DNA of 64,000 nt from positions 1-64,000 of the forward strand of contig NZ_CP098363.1 of assembly GCF_030388245.1 (NCBI RefSeq), given 5' to 3'. The translations under genes and the position numbers were made by a program. Source of the stretch: Paracoccus sp. TOH (GTDB taxonomy: Bacteria > Pseudomonadota > Alphaproteobacteria > Rhodobacterales > Rhodobacteraceae). The notes beneath the pieces were generated by a model, which was not told the DNA's origin, ran no database searches, and saw only the letters and a list, made by a program, of their open reading frames with translations. Below are positions 15,412-24,917 of this stretch, one piece after another (position 1 is the stretch's first letter; every line of letters begins with the position of its first letter).

Positions 15412-15678
15412 CTACCAGTTATACCCGTGGTATTGATCGTGCCCCCTGCGGCGGCGATCCTCACGATCCGCCTGGATCGTCTTACCGCGATCCTCGTGCG
15501 TCATGTAGAGGAAGCCCTTCCCGTAGAGACCCGTGTTGGGGCCAGCGGGAGTGCCGACCGCTGCATCGTCGCCGGGCCAGTCCACCGGATGCGAACCCGG
15601 CCGCACGAAGAAGACGAAGTTGAGCACAGCGAAGAAGGCCGTGTTGATGGCGCCCATCAACTTCCGAAGTTCATTCAT
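15412..15678 (-). CDS. Small membrane-anchored hypothetical protein
   Basis: 88 aa, with one hydrophobic segment near the N-terminus (INTAFFAVLNFVFFV) and a charged, Arg/Asp-rich C-terminal half (REDRRRRGHDQ). It has its own promoter inside the gap after dotL. Function unknown. Confidence 0.6.
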   Translation of the reverse strand: MNELRKLMGAINTAFFAVLNFVFFVRPGSHPVDWPGDDAAVGTPAGPNTGLYGKGFLYMTHEDRGKTIQADREDRRRRGHDQYHGYNW

Positions 15679-15701
15679 CGCAGCCTCCTCTTGACAAGTT
15701 C

Positions 15702-15736
15702 AATCTAAATATAGTCTGTATTTCGACCGTTTTCAA
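15702..15736 (-). promoter_or_regulatory. Promoter with shared TCTAAATA motif
   Basis: On the minus strand, TTGAAA (15736-15731), a 17-base spacer and TATATT (15713-15708): a near-consensus sigma-70 promoter for the gene at 15678. The motif AATCTAAATATA (15702-15713, plus strand) overlaps the -10 box. Confidence 0.55.
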
Positions 15737-15737
15737 C

Positions 15738-18200
15738 CTACATCGCTGATGCGGATGACCTCTCGCGCCGGACCCGCTTGATCTCGACCGTCTCTGCGGC
15801 CTTCTCGACCTCGGTGCCCACCTCGTCAAAGGTTCCACCTGGCTTTACCTCACGCTCGCGCAACCTGGCCGAGCGCATCCGCCCAAGATCGACTACCACG
15901 TCATTGAGCATAGCACGATAGCCTGGTTCGGGAACTTTCGCCGCCAAGTATCCCTGGACAACCCTGACCGTCTCCGATTCTTTCTCGCCCTGCTCCAGCC
16001 GGGAGACCAGGTGCCAATAGCCATCGAAGAGCTTCCGCCCGTCTTCCTCGGGCAGAGCACCGAGCTTCAGTTGCCGTTCCCTCGCCCGGTAGCTCAGGTA
16101 TGACAGGCAGTCATCCGGCCCCATGCGCCGCTTTCCGCCTTCCAGCTCGAAGCCATAGGCCATACGCCCTACCTGCCCTTCAAGGATGGACTGCGCCGTC
16201 CTGCTGATCTTCAGCGCCATGTCGGGATTGCCCGACAGTTGCAGCTCGGCCCGCATCCTGGCCTGTTCATCCGGTGCAAGTGGCAGCACATAGGCCGAGT
16301 TCACGGGGCTGACGTAATCGGGATTGTATACCCCGCCGCAGTAGAGGGAGAGCATACGCACAACTTTGACCGACTGCTCCGTGATGACCTTCTTGCCCCG
16401 GCGCGAGAAGATCGGTGTGCCCAGGATGAAAGTGAACTTGCCGTCCTTCTGGGCGTTCATGTCGTCATAGCTCAACCGCGACACCGTTTGCAGGCGGCTG
16501 GAGGTTTCATCGAGCCGTGTAGCTCCCAGGCTCGTCTGGCGCATTTCCACGTTCTCGATCATCTGCACATAAGCCTGCCCCGCCCGGCTCTCGGCAAACT
16601 TGTAGGTCTTGCTCTCCGCGCCACCTGTAATCCGACCGACAAGGGCGATGTTGGTGTTCTCCTGCGTGGCGTTCCCCTCGTTCTCCGATGCTTCCATGAG
16701 GTTGTCGATGTTCTGCACCCCAAAGGTGATCGAATAGCCGAGCGAACGAGCCTGGGCGGGGGCGACGGCAAAGCCTTCCACGACGAAATAGCCGTATTCG
16801 TCGCAGAGGATGAAATAGGGTGCGGGGCCACGCGCCACTTCCTGGTCGGCCATCACCTGCCGCCATTCGCCGCTGACCGGCCCGGCAAGGCCGGTGGCAA
16901 GCGTATTCTTGATCGCGGCGACCGCCATCTTGCCCAAGGGCTGCATGTTCTGCTTGCTGCGCTCCAGCGCGGGCAGCAAGCCGACCAGTATCCGCCGATT
17001 GCGGGCCATGTCGAGGAAGTCGATCTCCCCGATGGTCGTGTTGTAGATGTGACCGTAGTTGAACGACAGGTCGGTGATCGGCTTGACCACCTGCATGGTC
17101 AGGAACCCATGCTGCTTGACCACCTCGGCGCGGGCTTCGTCTGCCGGTGGCGGCGGGCCGTTGCCGCGCCCCATGAAGGGCTGCGGTGGTCCGCCCGTGT
17201 AGCCGGGGATGTTCTCAAGGTAGATCCTCAGACCCCCAAGATATTCCTGCCGCAGGAAATCCTGCTCTTCCTGTGGCAGAACGACCTTCGTGCCGTTGTG
17301 ATCGATGAAGGCGCAATGGTGATAGAGGTCTTCGACCGCGTTCAGCGGCAGGAATCGCGACATCATCTCGGCATTCAGGATGATATAGCCACGGCCGCTC
17401 AGATAGTTCAGCGGCGGGATCAGGCCCTGGAGAAGCGCGATGGCCCGGTCGTTCCACATCGGGTCCGACCCCGGCGCAGCCAGCAACGAGATCAGGATCT
17501 CGGTCATCTGGCTCGATCCCATGTTTTGCAGGGGATTGAAGGTGTTGGACCGCTTCTCATGCCGGAACAGTTGCGAATCGAGGCCCCCCATCACATAATT
17601 TAGGCTGTAAACGTCCTCATCCCGCCAGAACAGCCGAGCAAGAGAGATGACGCCTTTGAGCGAGCCTTTCATCTCGCCCTTGCCGTCGATCAGCATCACG
17701 CCGGAATCGTGGACCAGGGCATTGCAGGTCTCGGCCAACAGCTCTTCCGTCTTTCCCGAACCCGTGGTTCCCGACACCAGACGATGCGTCCTTGCGTCGT
17801 TCAAAGAGGCCCAGACCTCGCGGTTGGTTTCCAGGCAGAACCCCATATAGATGTCGCCCTCACCCGGCGCGTTCGACATCTCGTCCAGATAGTCCCGCCC
17901 TGTCAGCTTGTTGACGTAGAACGGAACGCGGGCCGGTGCGGACCAGATCTTGTTCTTGTAGCGGTAGTGCTTCCGGTAGAAGAGCACAGCGCCCAGGAAG
18001 ATCAGCTCAGGCACGAAAGGCATCCAGGAGAAAGCCGCACAGGCCATCGTCAGCGCGATGAAAATGGTCAGCGTCCCGCTTGGGGTATTTGCCTCGTCCG
18101 TGAGCTTCTGGCCCAACCGGCGCGTGTCAACACGCCGGTTGTCGAGCTTCACCTCGTCCCGCTTCGAGACGCCCTTATAGTTCGACTTGCCTTCTGCCAT
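15738..18200 (-). CDS. dotL: T4BSS coupling-protein ATPase (DotL/IcmO, TrbC)
   Basis: 820 aa. Two N-terminal membrane helices (about residues 43-75), then a VirD4/FtsK-type ATPase domain with Walker A GTTGSGKT (144-151) and Walker B ILCDEYGYF (about 463). DotL-type proteins bring substrates to the channel; in IncI plasmids the homologue is TrbC, the coupling protein for relaxosome DNA. It follows dotA with a 1-base overlap, as in other IncI-like operons. The C-terminal ~200 residues are charged and would carry the adaptor-binding part, but I saw no IcmS/W-like genes. Confidence 0.92.
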   Translation of the reverse strand: MAEGKSNYKGVSKRDEVKLDNRRVDTRRLGQKLTDEANTPSGTLTIFIALTMACAAFSWMPFVPELIFLGAVLFYRKHYRYKNKIWSAPARVPFYVNKLTGRDYLDEMSNAPGEGDIYMGFCLETNREVWASLNDARTHRLVSGTTGSGKTEELLAETCNALVHDSGVMLIDGKGEMKGSLKGVISLARLFWRDEDVYSLNYVMGGLDSQLFRHEKRSNTFNPLQNMGSSQMTEILISLLAAPGSDPMWNDRAIALLQGLIPPLNYLSGRGYIILNAEMMSRFLPLNAVEDLYHHCAFIDHNGTKVVLPQEEQDFLRQEYLGGLRIYLENIPGYTGGPPQPFMGRGNGPPPPADEARAEVVKQHGFLTMQVVKPITDLSFNYGHIYNTTIGEIDFLDMARNRRILVGLLPALERSKQNMQPLGKMAVAAIKNTLATGLAGPVSGEWRQVMADQEVARGPAPYFILCDEYGYFVVEGFAVAPAQARSLGYSITFGVQNIDNLMEASENEGNATQENTNIALVGRITGGAESKTYKFAESRAGQAYVQMIENVEMRQTSLGATRLDETSSRLQTVSRLSYDDMNAQKDGKFTFILGTPIFSRRGKKVITEQSVKVVRMLSLYCGGVYNPDYVSPVNSAYVLPLAPDEQARMRAELQLSGNPDMALKISRTAQSILEGQVGRMAYGFELEGGKRRMGPDDCLSYLSYRARERQLKLGALPEEDGRKLFDGYWHLVSRLEQGEKESETVRVVQGYLAAKVPEPGYRAMLNDVVVDLGRMRSARLREREVKPGGTFDEVGTEVEKAAETVEIKRVRRERSSASAM

Positions 18201-20488
18201 CAGTTACCGCTCCCCAGCCGCGCCTGGTTCCTTTTTTGCTGTCTCTCTATGAGCTTGTTGCGCGCCTGGACGGCCCCGCCACCCACGGATTCGAGACCGG
18301 CCCTTGCGCCATGCAGCCCCGGAACAGGAGCGGCAGCGCGGGCAGTTCCGGCCAGGTTTTCACCCATCGTCTCGCGGTTCAGCGGCGAGGCAATACCGCC
18401 AATCCAGCCCATCACAGCATCCCCGAAGAGATTGATGAGGGAAGAGCAGTGCAGCGCCAACAAGACGGTGGCGTAGCAGTAAAGCCCGACGAGGCCGCAG
18501 ATCATAACGACCGCCATAATCGTCCAGTTCGGCGTCATCACCATGAGCATGTTGCGGAAGAACACGCCCAGAAGTTCGTTGCCGATCCAGAGCATCAGGA
18601 TGCAGGCGATTAGACCCGCGATCATTAGGAACGGGCGCAGCAACAGCCCGCAGAGAGTCACCATGACCTTGTTCCACGGCCCGATCATCGACGGCTCTCG
18701 CGCTGGAACCAGCCACATCAGAAGCGCAAGAGGTAATGCGAAAACAGCCTCGATCACCAGCATCGCCCAGCTGACAACGCCCGACAGAAAATAAAGCATC
18801 GGGATCGTTGGGATCAGCAACATATAGGCAAACGCCATCGCAAGGATGAAATAGCCCAGCGCCTTCACTGGCCCGGTGATGACCCCCACGAGCTTATCCG
18901 CGCCCACAACCCCAGCCACCCCTTCTGCAATGGAGCTGCCACCGACAAGCGGTGTCGCGATCCAGAAAAGGTTTGCCCCGACATCGGTGTATTCCATAAA
19001 TGGGTCTTTGAAGGCTGACCCTCCGGTCGCACTCGGACCCATGCGATTGATAAAGAAGTTATAGAACCCGCGCAACGACTGCCCGCCCATTTCCGCACCC
19101 GCATCCTCTCCCAGCGGATTGGTGTTGCTGCTCTCCGCGTCCGCCTGCTTCATCTTGAACAGCACGAATTGCAGGTGGCTGCGCAGATAGTCCATATCAC
19201 GTTCGACCGGCGCGAAGCTCGCGCGGCTGACCTCGTTGTCTGACCCCCACCAGCCAAAGGTGCTGGTGCCGAAGATTTTCCCGATACGCTCGTTGCGGTC
19301 TATCCGCATGTCCAGGTTCGTCTGGAGTTCGCGAACGCTGACATAAAGCTGCGCCATCATCCGCTGCCAGACGGGTGCCATCACCCAACCGTTTGCCGTG
19401 ACCGAGGCGATCATGTCCTCCTGGATCTGCTGCATCGCGGCCGTGTCGCCCGCGAGGCCGGAGCGGCTGTTGTAGATCGCCAATGCCGCCTCGTTGGCAA
19501 TCGACTTGATTTCGGCCTGCACCACGGCATCGTTCCGCAGGCTTCCGGTCGTTGACCCCGCCTCCCCGGAATAGATTCTATCCGCCAGCGCCGCAGCGCG
19601 GGGCTGCACTATCGAGTTCAGCGTGTTCACGACGCTGTTGTAGACTTGGTTCTGGGCAAGGGTTTTCAGATTGTCTGCAAAGGAATAGAGCGACGTCACA
19701 GACCCCGGCTGATCTTCGTCATGCGGGGGCGTGTTGTAGGTGATCGAATACTGGATCGAGCCGCAGATGTCGTTGCTGGCATCCGCACCATCGCCCGTCT
19801 GGTAGAACCATTCGTAGCTCTTCGTCTCTGACGCATTGGTGTCCCAGAACAGGCCGGAACTGGCATCCTCGGTTGAGGTCGTTGGCACCCCCATGCGGGT
19901 GGTCTGGGCGTTGACGTTGTAGATCCCTGCCAGGCGATCCATGTGCAACTCGCATAGGCGGCCCAGAACCATCGTATAGGTCGCATCTGCTAGCTGGCCG
20001 CGCATCGCCCAATCGCCGTTCGACAGGTTGGTTGCGGGGGCGGTGTAGGCCGTCCCGTCCAGCGTCTCGCGCGAATACCTGTTCCATGCTTCGTTCGCGA
20101 TCCCGCTGCCCCCAACGGCCACGCCGAAGGCCAGCAGCTGAACGACAGAGAAACCGCCCGAGACGGGCAGGAAGAGCAGCGCCGCAGCACCGGCCCGCAG
20201 GAAGGTGTTCTTCGTGTCGGCCGAGCGGCCAAGCACTTCGCCGTCAGCAGCCGTGTCTGCCACCAGCGACAAGAAAGTATAGGCCCCGACGAGAACGGCA
20301 AGGCACAGCATGATGATGTTCATCGTGCCGATGAATGGCGTCAGGAAGGTGCCGATGTTGTTGTAGGCGTCATCCTGGCCGGAGACGTAGGGCACGATAC
20401 CCCCGAACACCTTCTCCAGGGCATTCAGCGCATAGTCGCTGTCCGCAACGCTATAAAGGTCAGAGAAGCTGTTTTCGTCGGGTTCCAT
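18200..20488 (-). CDS. dotA: Inner-membrane channel protein DotA/TraY
   Basis: 762 aa. Hydrophobic helices lie at about residues 52-75 and 95-130, a large polar central loop follows (about 135-510), then a cluster of at least five helices (about 535-700). This topology and the motif-like regions GAYTFLSLVADTA and WNRYSRETL match DotA/TraY, a large polytopic inner-membrane protein essential for transfer. It has no separate signal peptide. The last ~50 residues are basic (LIERQQKRNQARLG). Confidence 0.88.
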   Translation of the reverse strand: MEPDENSFSDLYSVADSDYALNALEKVFGGIVPYVSGQDDAYNNIGTFLTPFIGTMNIIMLCLAVLVGAYTFLSLVADTAADGEVLGRSADTKNTFLRAGAAALLFLPVSGGFSVVQLLAFGVAVGGSGIANEAWNRYSRETLDGTAYTAPATNLSNGDWAMRGQLADATYTMVLGRLCELHMDRLAGIYNVNAQTTRMGVPTTSTEDASSGLFWDTNASETKSYEWFYQTGDGADASNDICGSIQYSITYNTPPHDEDQPGSVTSLYSFADNLKTLAQNQVYNSVVNTLNSIVQPRAAALADRIYSGEAGSTTGSLRNDAVVQAEIKSIANEAALAIYNSRSGLAGDTAAMQQIQEDMIASVTANGWVMAPVWQRMMAQLYVSVRELQTNLDMRIDRNERIGKIFGTSTFGWWGSDNEVSRASFAPVERDMDYLRSHLQFVLFKMKQADAESSNTNPLGEDAGAEMGGQSLRGFYNFFINRMGPSATGGSAFKDPFMEYTDVGANLFWIATPLVGGSSIAEGVAGVVGADKLVGVITGPVKALGYFILAMAFAYMLLIPTIPMLYFLSGVVSWAMLVIEAVFALPLALLMWLVPAREPSMIGPWNKVMVTLCGLLLRPFLMIAGLIACILMLWIGNELLGVFFRNMLMVMTPNWTIMAVVMICGLVGLYCYATVLLALHCSSLINLFGDAVMGWIGGIASPLNRETMGENLAGTARAAAPVPGLHGARAGLESVGGGAVQARNKLIERQQKRNQARLGSGN

Positions 20489-20494
20489 CGACCG

Positions 20495-22072
20495 TTATCG
20501 CCCTCGCATGGTGGTGTTGCGGCTCGCAGCTTGGCGCTGCACGGGTGCTTCCTCGGGGTTCTCCAGGCCGAGTTCGGTCATCACCCCGCGTGATGCGCCA
20601 TAATTACGAACAACCTGGATCGTCCGCTCCATGATCTGCGGATCGAGCGGAGCATAGTTCTCGTGGTGGCCAGAAATGGCATGGCCCCCGAGAGGCGCAA
20701 GCGTCCCGTGCTGCTCGATGCACCGGGTCCGCAATGCGTTCTCAAGCACCCGCGCGAACACTTCCTCGGGGTCGCGCAGATACTCGATGTAATCCGGCTG
20801 CTCGGCAAAATAGCTGACGTTCATCCGGGCTTCCGCCAGCATCCCGTCAAAAGCCTCCATCAGACCGGAACCATGGATGATCTCGTCATATTTCGCTGGA
20901 TCATCGCCCAGGCGACGGGAAAGCCCGTGGCACATCTCATGCAGGGCCGTGCCCAGGGTGGACTGCGAGAACACAATGGCTCCCGACGCATCCACAAAAT
21001 CCTCGCCCTCGAAATCCTTGCCGCTTCGGGTCGTCTGGATCTGATGCCCGCGCTTGTGCCGGTCAACCAGGCCCTGCACCACTCGAATCCGCGTGTTCTG
21101 CTCGAACACCTCGGAAGGTTCCATGCCGAAGGTGTCGGCAATGAACTCGACGGCATTGGTCAACCGGGCCTGGTATTCCCGCGCCGCCAGTGTCGTGGTG
21201 TCGGCCGAGACCTCGAACTTGAAACCATGGACATCGCGCCGGAACCCTTCCGACAGCGGCGCAGCCGCCGCCTGCGCCGGATCGAGGTCCAGCACGAGAT
21301 CCCGCGCGTCGGGTTGGGCCATCACATATTCCGCCGCTGCACTCGCCTCGACCTGATCCCGGTCACGGCCGAGCGCGATGGCCTCCTTGCGAACTTCGCG
21401 CAAAAGGTGCTCTTCGACATCGATCCGGCGCAGTATATCGTCCAGCTGGTTCCGGGCCGCATCGGTCGGGATCGAGGCCAGTTTCTCGATCTGCTCGAAG
21501 GTTTCGTCGTCGTAGCGAGCCGAGGCCAGCTTCGCGATGCTGGTGGACAGCCCAACGGACGTGCGTTCGCTCACACGCCCGGCCAGCTCCCAGAGCTTCC
21601 CCCCGGTTGCGCCCAGGCTTGCACCGCGGAATGTCAGCTGCCGCTCTCTTGCCTTCTCGATCATCTCGATGGCGCGAGACCGGATCGTGTCCGGCAGGAA
21701 TTTCAACGACTGGTCGATGTGCTCTTTGCCAACATAGATCGGCCGGTCCACGCCTTCGAGCACTTCGCCCTGGCGCAGGGCTTCGCGCGACGCGATGGCG
21801 CGATCCACCGTCTCATCATCGAAAACGACCGACAGCGCCCGCGCGATCTCCGTAAAATCTCGGAAGTCGCCATAATTTCGGATAGCTGGACCATCTTCTG
21901 GCTTCACCCATCCGGCCTGCGCGACCGCCGCAACCCGCTCTCCCGTAAGGCGCTCATCCATCGCCGCTTCATCACGGAACGAAAGCTCAAGATAGCCGGA
22001 GCCATTGGCCCCGACCCTACGGTCGAGCTTTGCGCCCTGGTCCTGCAAGTCAAACCATCGCTTGATGCTCAT
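20495..22072 (-). CDS. HExxH zincin with LPD1-like region
   Basis: 525 aa, no signal peptide. The metalloprotease motif is GTALHEMCHGLSRRLG (His at about 377), followed ~55 residues later by YIEYLRDPEEVFARVLENAL, which resembles the 'ELFARAFE' part of the large polyvalent-protein-associated domain LPD1 and may supply the third ligand. The N-terminal 300 aa are helical. Such zincins are found in polyvalent proteins delivered with mobile DNA. It sits between dotA and the coiled-coil genes. Substrate unknown; it could act inside the recipient (inference). Confidence 0.7.
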   Translation of the reverse strand: MSIKRWFDLQDQGAKLDRRVGANGSGYLELSFRDEAAMDERLTGERVAAVAQAGWVKPEDGPAIRNYGDFRDFTEIARALSVVFDDETVDRAIASREALRQGEVLEGVDRPIYVGKEHIDQSLKFLPDTIRSRAIEMIEKARERQLTFRGASLGATGGKLWELAGRVSERTSVGLSTSIAKLASARYDDETFEQIEKLASIPTDAARNQLDDILRRIDVEEHLLREVRKEAIALGRDRDQVEASAAAEYVMAQPDARDLVLDLDPAQAAAAPLSEGFRRDVHGFKFEVSADTTTLAAREYQARLTNAVEFIADTFGMEPSEVFEQNTRIRVVQGLVDRHKRGHQIQTTRSGKDFEGEDFVDASGAIVFSQSTLGTALHEMCHGLSRRLGDDPAKYDEIIHGSGLMEAFDGMLAEARMNVSYFAEQPDYIEYLRDPEEVFARVLENALRTRCIEQHGTLAPLGGHAISGHHENYAPLDPQIMERTIQVVRNYGASRGVMTELGLENPEEAPVQRQAASRNTTMRGR

Positions 22073-22587
22073 GCCGCTGCCTCCTTTTCATAGGGTTTGC
22101 GCGATTTCCGATAGATCACGGGGTTGCCGATCTGGCTTCGGGCATGGCGCAGCTTCGACGTGAACTCGAAATTCTCCATCATGGCCGGAGCCTGGACATT
22201 GCCGTCCAGGAAGCGCACGGCCTTCACCAGTTCGACGCTGCCGCCTTCCAGCGCGGCACAGCCATCGATGCGGGGTTCCACGCGATGGTCCTTGAGCGCA
22301 CGATATGAGCCGAAGGCGACTAGGATCAGTTCTTGCGGCTCCGCACCCGCAACGCTGCCCACCAGCCGCTCCGCATAGATCCACCGTGCGCCATCATCGA
22401 TCCGGTCCTGACCTTTCTCCGTCACGAGGTTCAACACCAGGTGCCGCCAGCCGAGTGCAGGCAGCAGATCGAGTTCGCGCAGCACGTTGGAGAAGGTGAT
22501 CTCCGACAAGATGGCCTGTGCGCCTTTCGCGACAACGCCACTTGTTTCCTCGCCAACGGCCTCAAGTGTGGACAGATCACTGGCCAT
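22069..22587 (-). CDS. Hypothetical protein
   Basis: 172 aa from MASDLSTLEAVGEE (ribosome site GAGGCAG); an alternative ATG lies at 22617. Mixed alpha/beta (LGWRHLVLNLVTEKG, EPQELILVAFGSYRAL), soluble. It overlaps the zincin start by four bases. No family recognised; probably an accessory of the transfer operon. Confidence 0.55.
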   Translation of the reverse strand: MASDLSTLEAVGEETSGVVAKGAQAILSEITFSNVLRELDLLPALGWRHLVLNLVTEKGQDRIDDGARWIYAERLVGSVAGAEPQELILVAFGSYRALKDHRVEPRIDGCAALEGGSVELVKAVRFLDGNVQAPAMMENFEFTSKLRHARSQIGNPVIYRKSRKPYEKEAAA

Positions 22588-22909
22588 CCGCTGCCTCATC
22601 ACCGATTGACGCATCATGCAGGATCGCGGCAGGCATGATGCAGACCTCCGATGTGTCCACGCCCTGCGCCTTCAAGCGTTCGAGGAACACGTCTCCGGCG
22701 ATCTTCGGCGTCTCATCAGCCAGCGGTTTCATAGCCCGAACGAAGGCAAGGAGACCGGCTCCCAGCTCGCTCGGGTTCTGCTTCCAGCCAGGCACACCGC
22801 TGTCGTATATTTCATCGGGCTGTCCCAGCATGGAGGCGGGCGACAGAACCGAACCAAGATCTTCCTCATCCGGGTCGAATGGCGCGAGGGCGGGTAGCTC
22901 GATCATCAT
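22577..22909 (-). CDS. Hypothetical acidic protein
   Basis: 110 aa, acidic, soluble (DPDEEDLGSVLSP near the start; SELGAGLLAFVRAMKPLADE helix). Its ATG overlaps the stop of the coiled-coil protein upstream. No family recognised. Confidence 0.55.
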   Translation of the reverse strand: MMIELPALAPFDPDEEDLGSVLSPASMLGQPDEIYDSGVPGWKQNPSELGAGLLAFVRAMKPLADETPKIAGDVFLERLKAQGVDTSEVCIMPAAILHDASIGDEAADGQ

Positions 22910-23934
22910 TGAGTGCTCTCCCCGGCGACCATCGTGCCAACGATCACCGTCATGCGTTCGGTCGATTCCTCGCGCATCTGCCGGACGCTCATGGAGAGCG
23001 ACCGGATGCGCGCGATCTCCTTCAAGATGCCCGGCTCCGATTTCGTGACCATCGCTGCCGCCCAGCGCTCATATTCCGCGCCGCCGCCATATCGGGCGAC
23101 GATCCAGTCGAGGTGTTCCTTGACCCCTTGCGCTGCTGATGTGTGGGACGACGCCCCGTTGGTCCGGGCGCTGCGAATGTAGCCGAGCGAGTAGAGCGCC
23201 GGAGAACGATATGCTTCCAGCCGAGCGGCCATCAGGTTTTGCTGCGCCTGTGCGGCGGTGCCCGCCTGGCCCGAAACACCGCCCTCCCCCAGAGAGAATT
23301 TCTGGAGAGGCAGGCCGGTCAAGTTATTGATGAAGGCTTGCACGGTCTCTTCGCTGGCATTCGGGTCCAGCAGGGACTTGCGCACGTTAAGCGTCTCGGC
23401 GCTCGCCGCAGCGATCCGCCGCCTGATGCTCTCGTCCACGTCTGGCGTCCCGCCCGGCCTGGCGTCGATCCCCTCGGCCGTTGCGAAGGCGCGCGCTGAC
23501 GCATCCGTTGTCGCAATAGCCTGCGAAAAATCCGCCAGTTTCTCGACTACCGCGCAGCTATCGGGCGGCTGGCCCGCATCGCCATAGGTCTCATAGGCCC
23601 TGGCAACCGCGAGCCTCGCCATGTTGGCCGACACAGCCGAGGCATTCGCCTCATTAGCCTTTAGGTCGGTCGTGGCGATCTGGTTATCGACCGTCGCCCT
23701 TTGAGCAGTGAGCGCGCGCAGCGCCGACAGGATTTGGTTCGCTGTCGTCTGGTTTTGCGTGGCCACCTCGGCCGAATAGTCGTCAATCGCATTACGAATT
23801 GCCGACTGCGTGGACGAATGCTGGTTGCGCCAGGTCGGATCGAAAACCGAGCAGGCGCTTCCGCCCGCAAAGGCCGGAACCGCCAAGGCGGTAAAGCCAG
23901 TTGTCACGATGGCCGTCATAAAGCTCCGTTTCAT
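22906..23934 (-). CDS. Secreted coiled-coil protein, paralogue 1
   Basis: 342 aa with a signal peptide (AVPAFAGG). A long helical/coiled-coil part (residues ~40-110) is followed by ARAYETYGDAGQPPDSCAVV, and by a C-terminal region with SPALYSLGYIRS. The YGDAG...C block recurs in the next gene upstream (24.9 kb) and as RYGVG...CAPV in the third. Likely a periplasmic or pilus-like component resembling VirB5-type helical proteins, by appearance only. Confidence 0.65.
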   Translation of the reverse strand: MKRSFMTAIVTTGFTALAVPAFAGGSACSVFDPTWRNQHSSTQSAIRNAIDDYSAEVATQNQTTANQILSALRALTAQRATVDNQIATTDLKANEANASAVSANMARLAVARAYETYGDAGQPPDSCAVVEKLADFSQAIATTDASARAFATAEGIDARPGGTPDVDESIRRRIAAASAETLNVRKSLLDPNASEETVQAFINNLTGLPLQKFSLGEGGVSGQAGTAAQAQQNLMAARLEAYRSPALYSLGYIRSARTNGASSHTSAAQGVKEHLDWIVARYGGGAEYERWAAAMVTKSEPGILKEIARIRSLSMSVRQMREESTERMTVIVGTMVAGESTQ

Positions 23935-24917
23935 CAGCGCCGCCCCCCGTCTGTCGCCATTGCCTCGACCATCTTGGTTGTCCGGGCGAGCGAGAACGAG
24001 GCCAGCCCCAGCTCAAGATCAAGCTGATGCTCTAGCGCGCGGACCTCGGCTACGAGGTTCGCCGCTTCCGCACGGCTCATATCAAGCAGCACGGCGCGAA
24101 GCGGCGAGGTCGCCAGCTTCGCGGCCCAATCCGCCCCGCCGTCTGTCCCGGTCCACGTCCCGGACAACTCCGAGATCGCATGATCCACGCTGCCTTCTTC
24201 GCGGCTCACAGCTGCCTTCATCAGCAAATACTGCGAAACCGACCTCTGGGCGTCTCGCTGGAAGCGATCCACGTTGCCGACCGCGCCCCCGGCCCCGCCC
24301 TGACTGCTTTGGGGAGGCCCCATCAGCCAGTCGATGTATTTGGCGACCTCGGCATCCGTCGAGCTATCGGAGAAGATGGTCGAGGCCGAGGTGCCACGAC
24401 CATCGCCCACCAGCTCGAACCAATCTGTCGTGGCCCGTCCGTCCTGCTCGACATAGGGCCGGTTCACGATCCGGTCCGCGATTGCGTCCATCCGGCTTTC
24501 TTCGCTGGCAAAGGCCGTCGCGACCGCTTGGCTTTTCGCAACGATGGCGCAAGCATTGAATCCGGCATCGCCATATCGTTCCTGCGCGTCCAGCACGGCC
24601 TGTCGGTTCTGCGCGGCGACCAGCGCTTGCGCATGGGCCTCTTCTGCCTTCAACCGCACCGCCGCGTCCTGATTACCGCTTGTCGCCGCCTGCTTGGTTG
24701 CAACGGCCAACGCCGACATGATTTCGGCGCGGTGCCGAGCCTCGGTCGTTTCCATCGTCGTCTTGTGCTGCTGGACCAGCCTGAGAATGTCGCTCTCAAG
24801 CTCGCTCGTCCGCGAGTTCACCCGCATTTCGACGCCCGCACAGGAAGCGGCATAGGAAGCCACCGTCCCGAGCAGCAATGCGACCGCTGATGCGGCCAAA
24901 ACCTTCTTGCCCATCAT
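23934..24917 (-). CDS. Secreted coiled-coil protein, paralogue 2
   Basis: 327 aa with a signal peptide (VASYAASCAG). Same layout as its neighbour: helical N-terminal half with Gln/Thr/Glu-rich coiled coil, then DAQERYGDAGFNACAIV and a C-terminal SREEGSVDHAISEL region. Overlaps the next gene by one base. Confidence 0.65.
   Translation of the reverse strand: MMGKKVLAASAVALLLGTVASYAASCAGVEMRVNSRTSELESDILRLVQQHKTTMETTEARHRAEIMSALAVATKQAATSGNQDAAVRLKAEEAHAQALVAAQNRQAVLDAQERYGDAGFNACAIVAKSQAVATAFASEESRMDAIADRIVNRPYVEQDGRATTDWFELVGDGRGTSASTIFSDSSTDAEVAKYIDWLMGPPQSSQGGAGGAVGNVDRFQRDAQRSVSQYLLMKAAVSREEGSVDHAISELSGTWTGTDGGADWAAKLATSPLRAVLLDMSRAEAANLVAEVRALEHQLDLELGLASFSLARTTKMVEAMATDGGRR

Noticed and set aside
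16239-17603. 454-aa plus-strand ORF
   Set aside because: Antisense shadow of dotL; His/Arg-rich composition typical of the reverse strand of GC-rich genes.
20663-22093. 476-aa plus-strand ORF
   Set aside because: Antisense shadow of the zincin gene, which has a clear metalloprotease motif.
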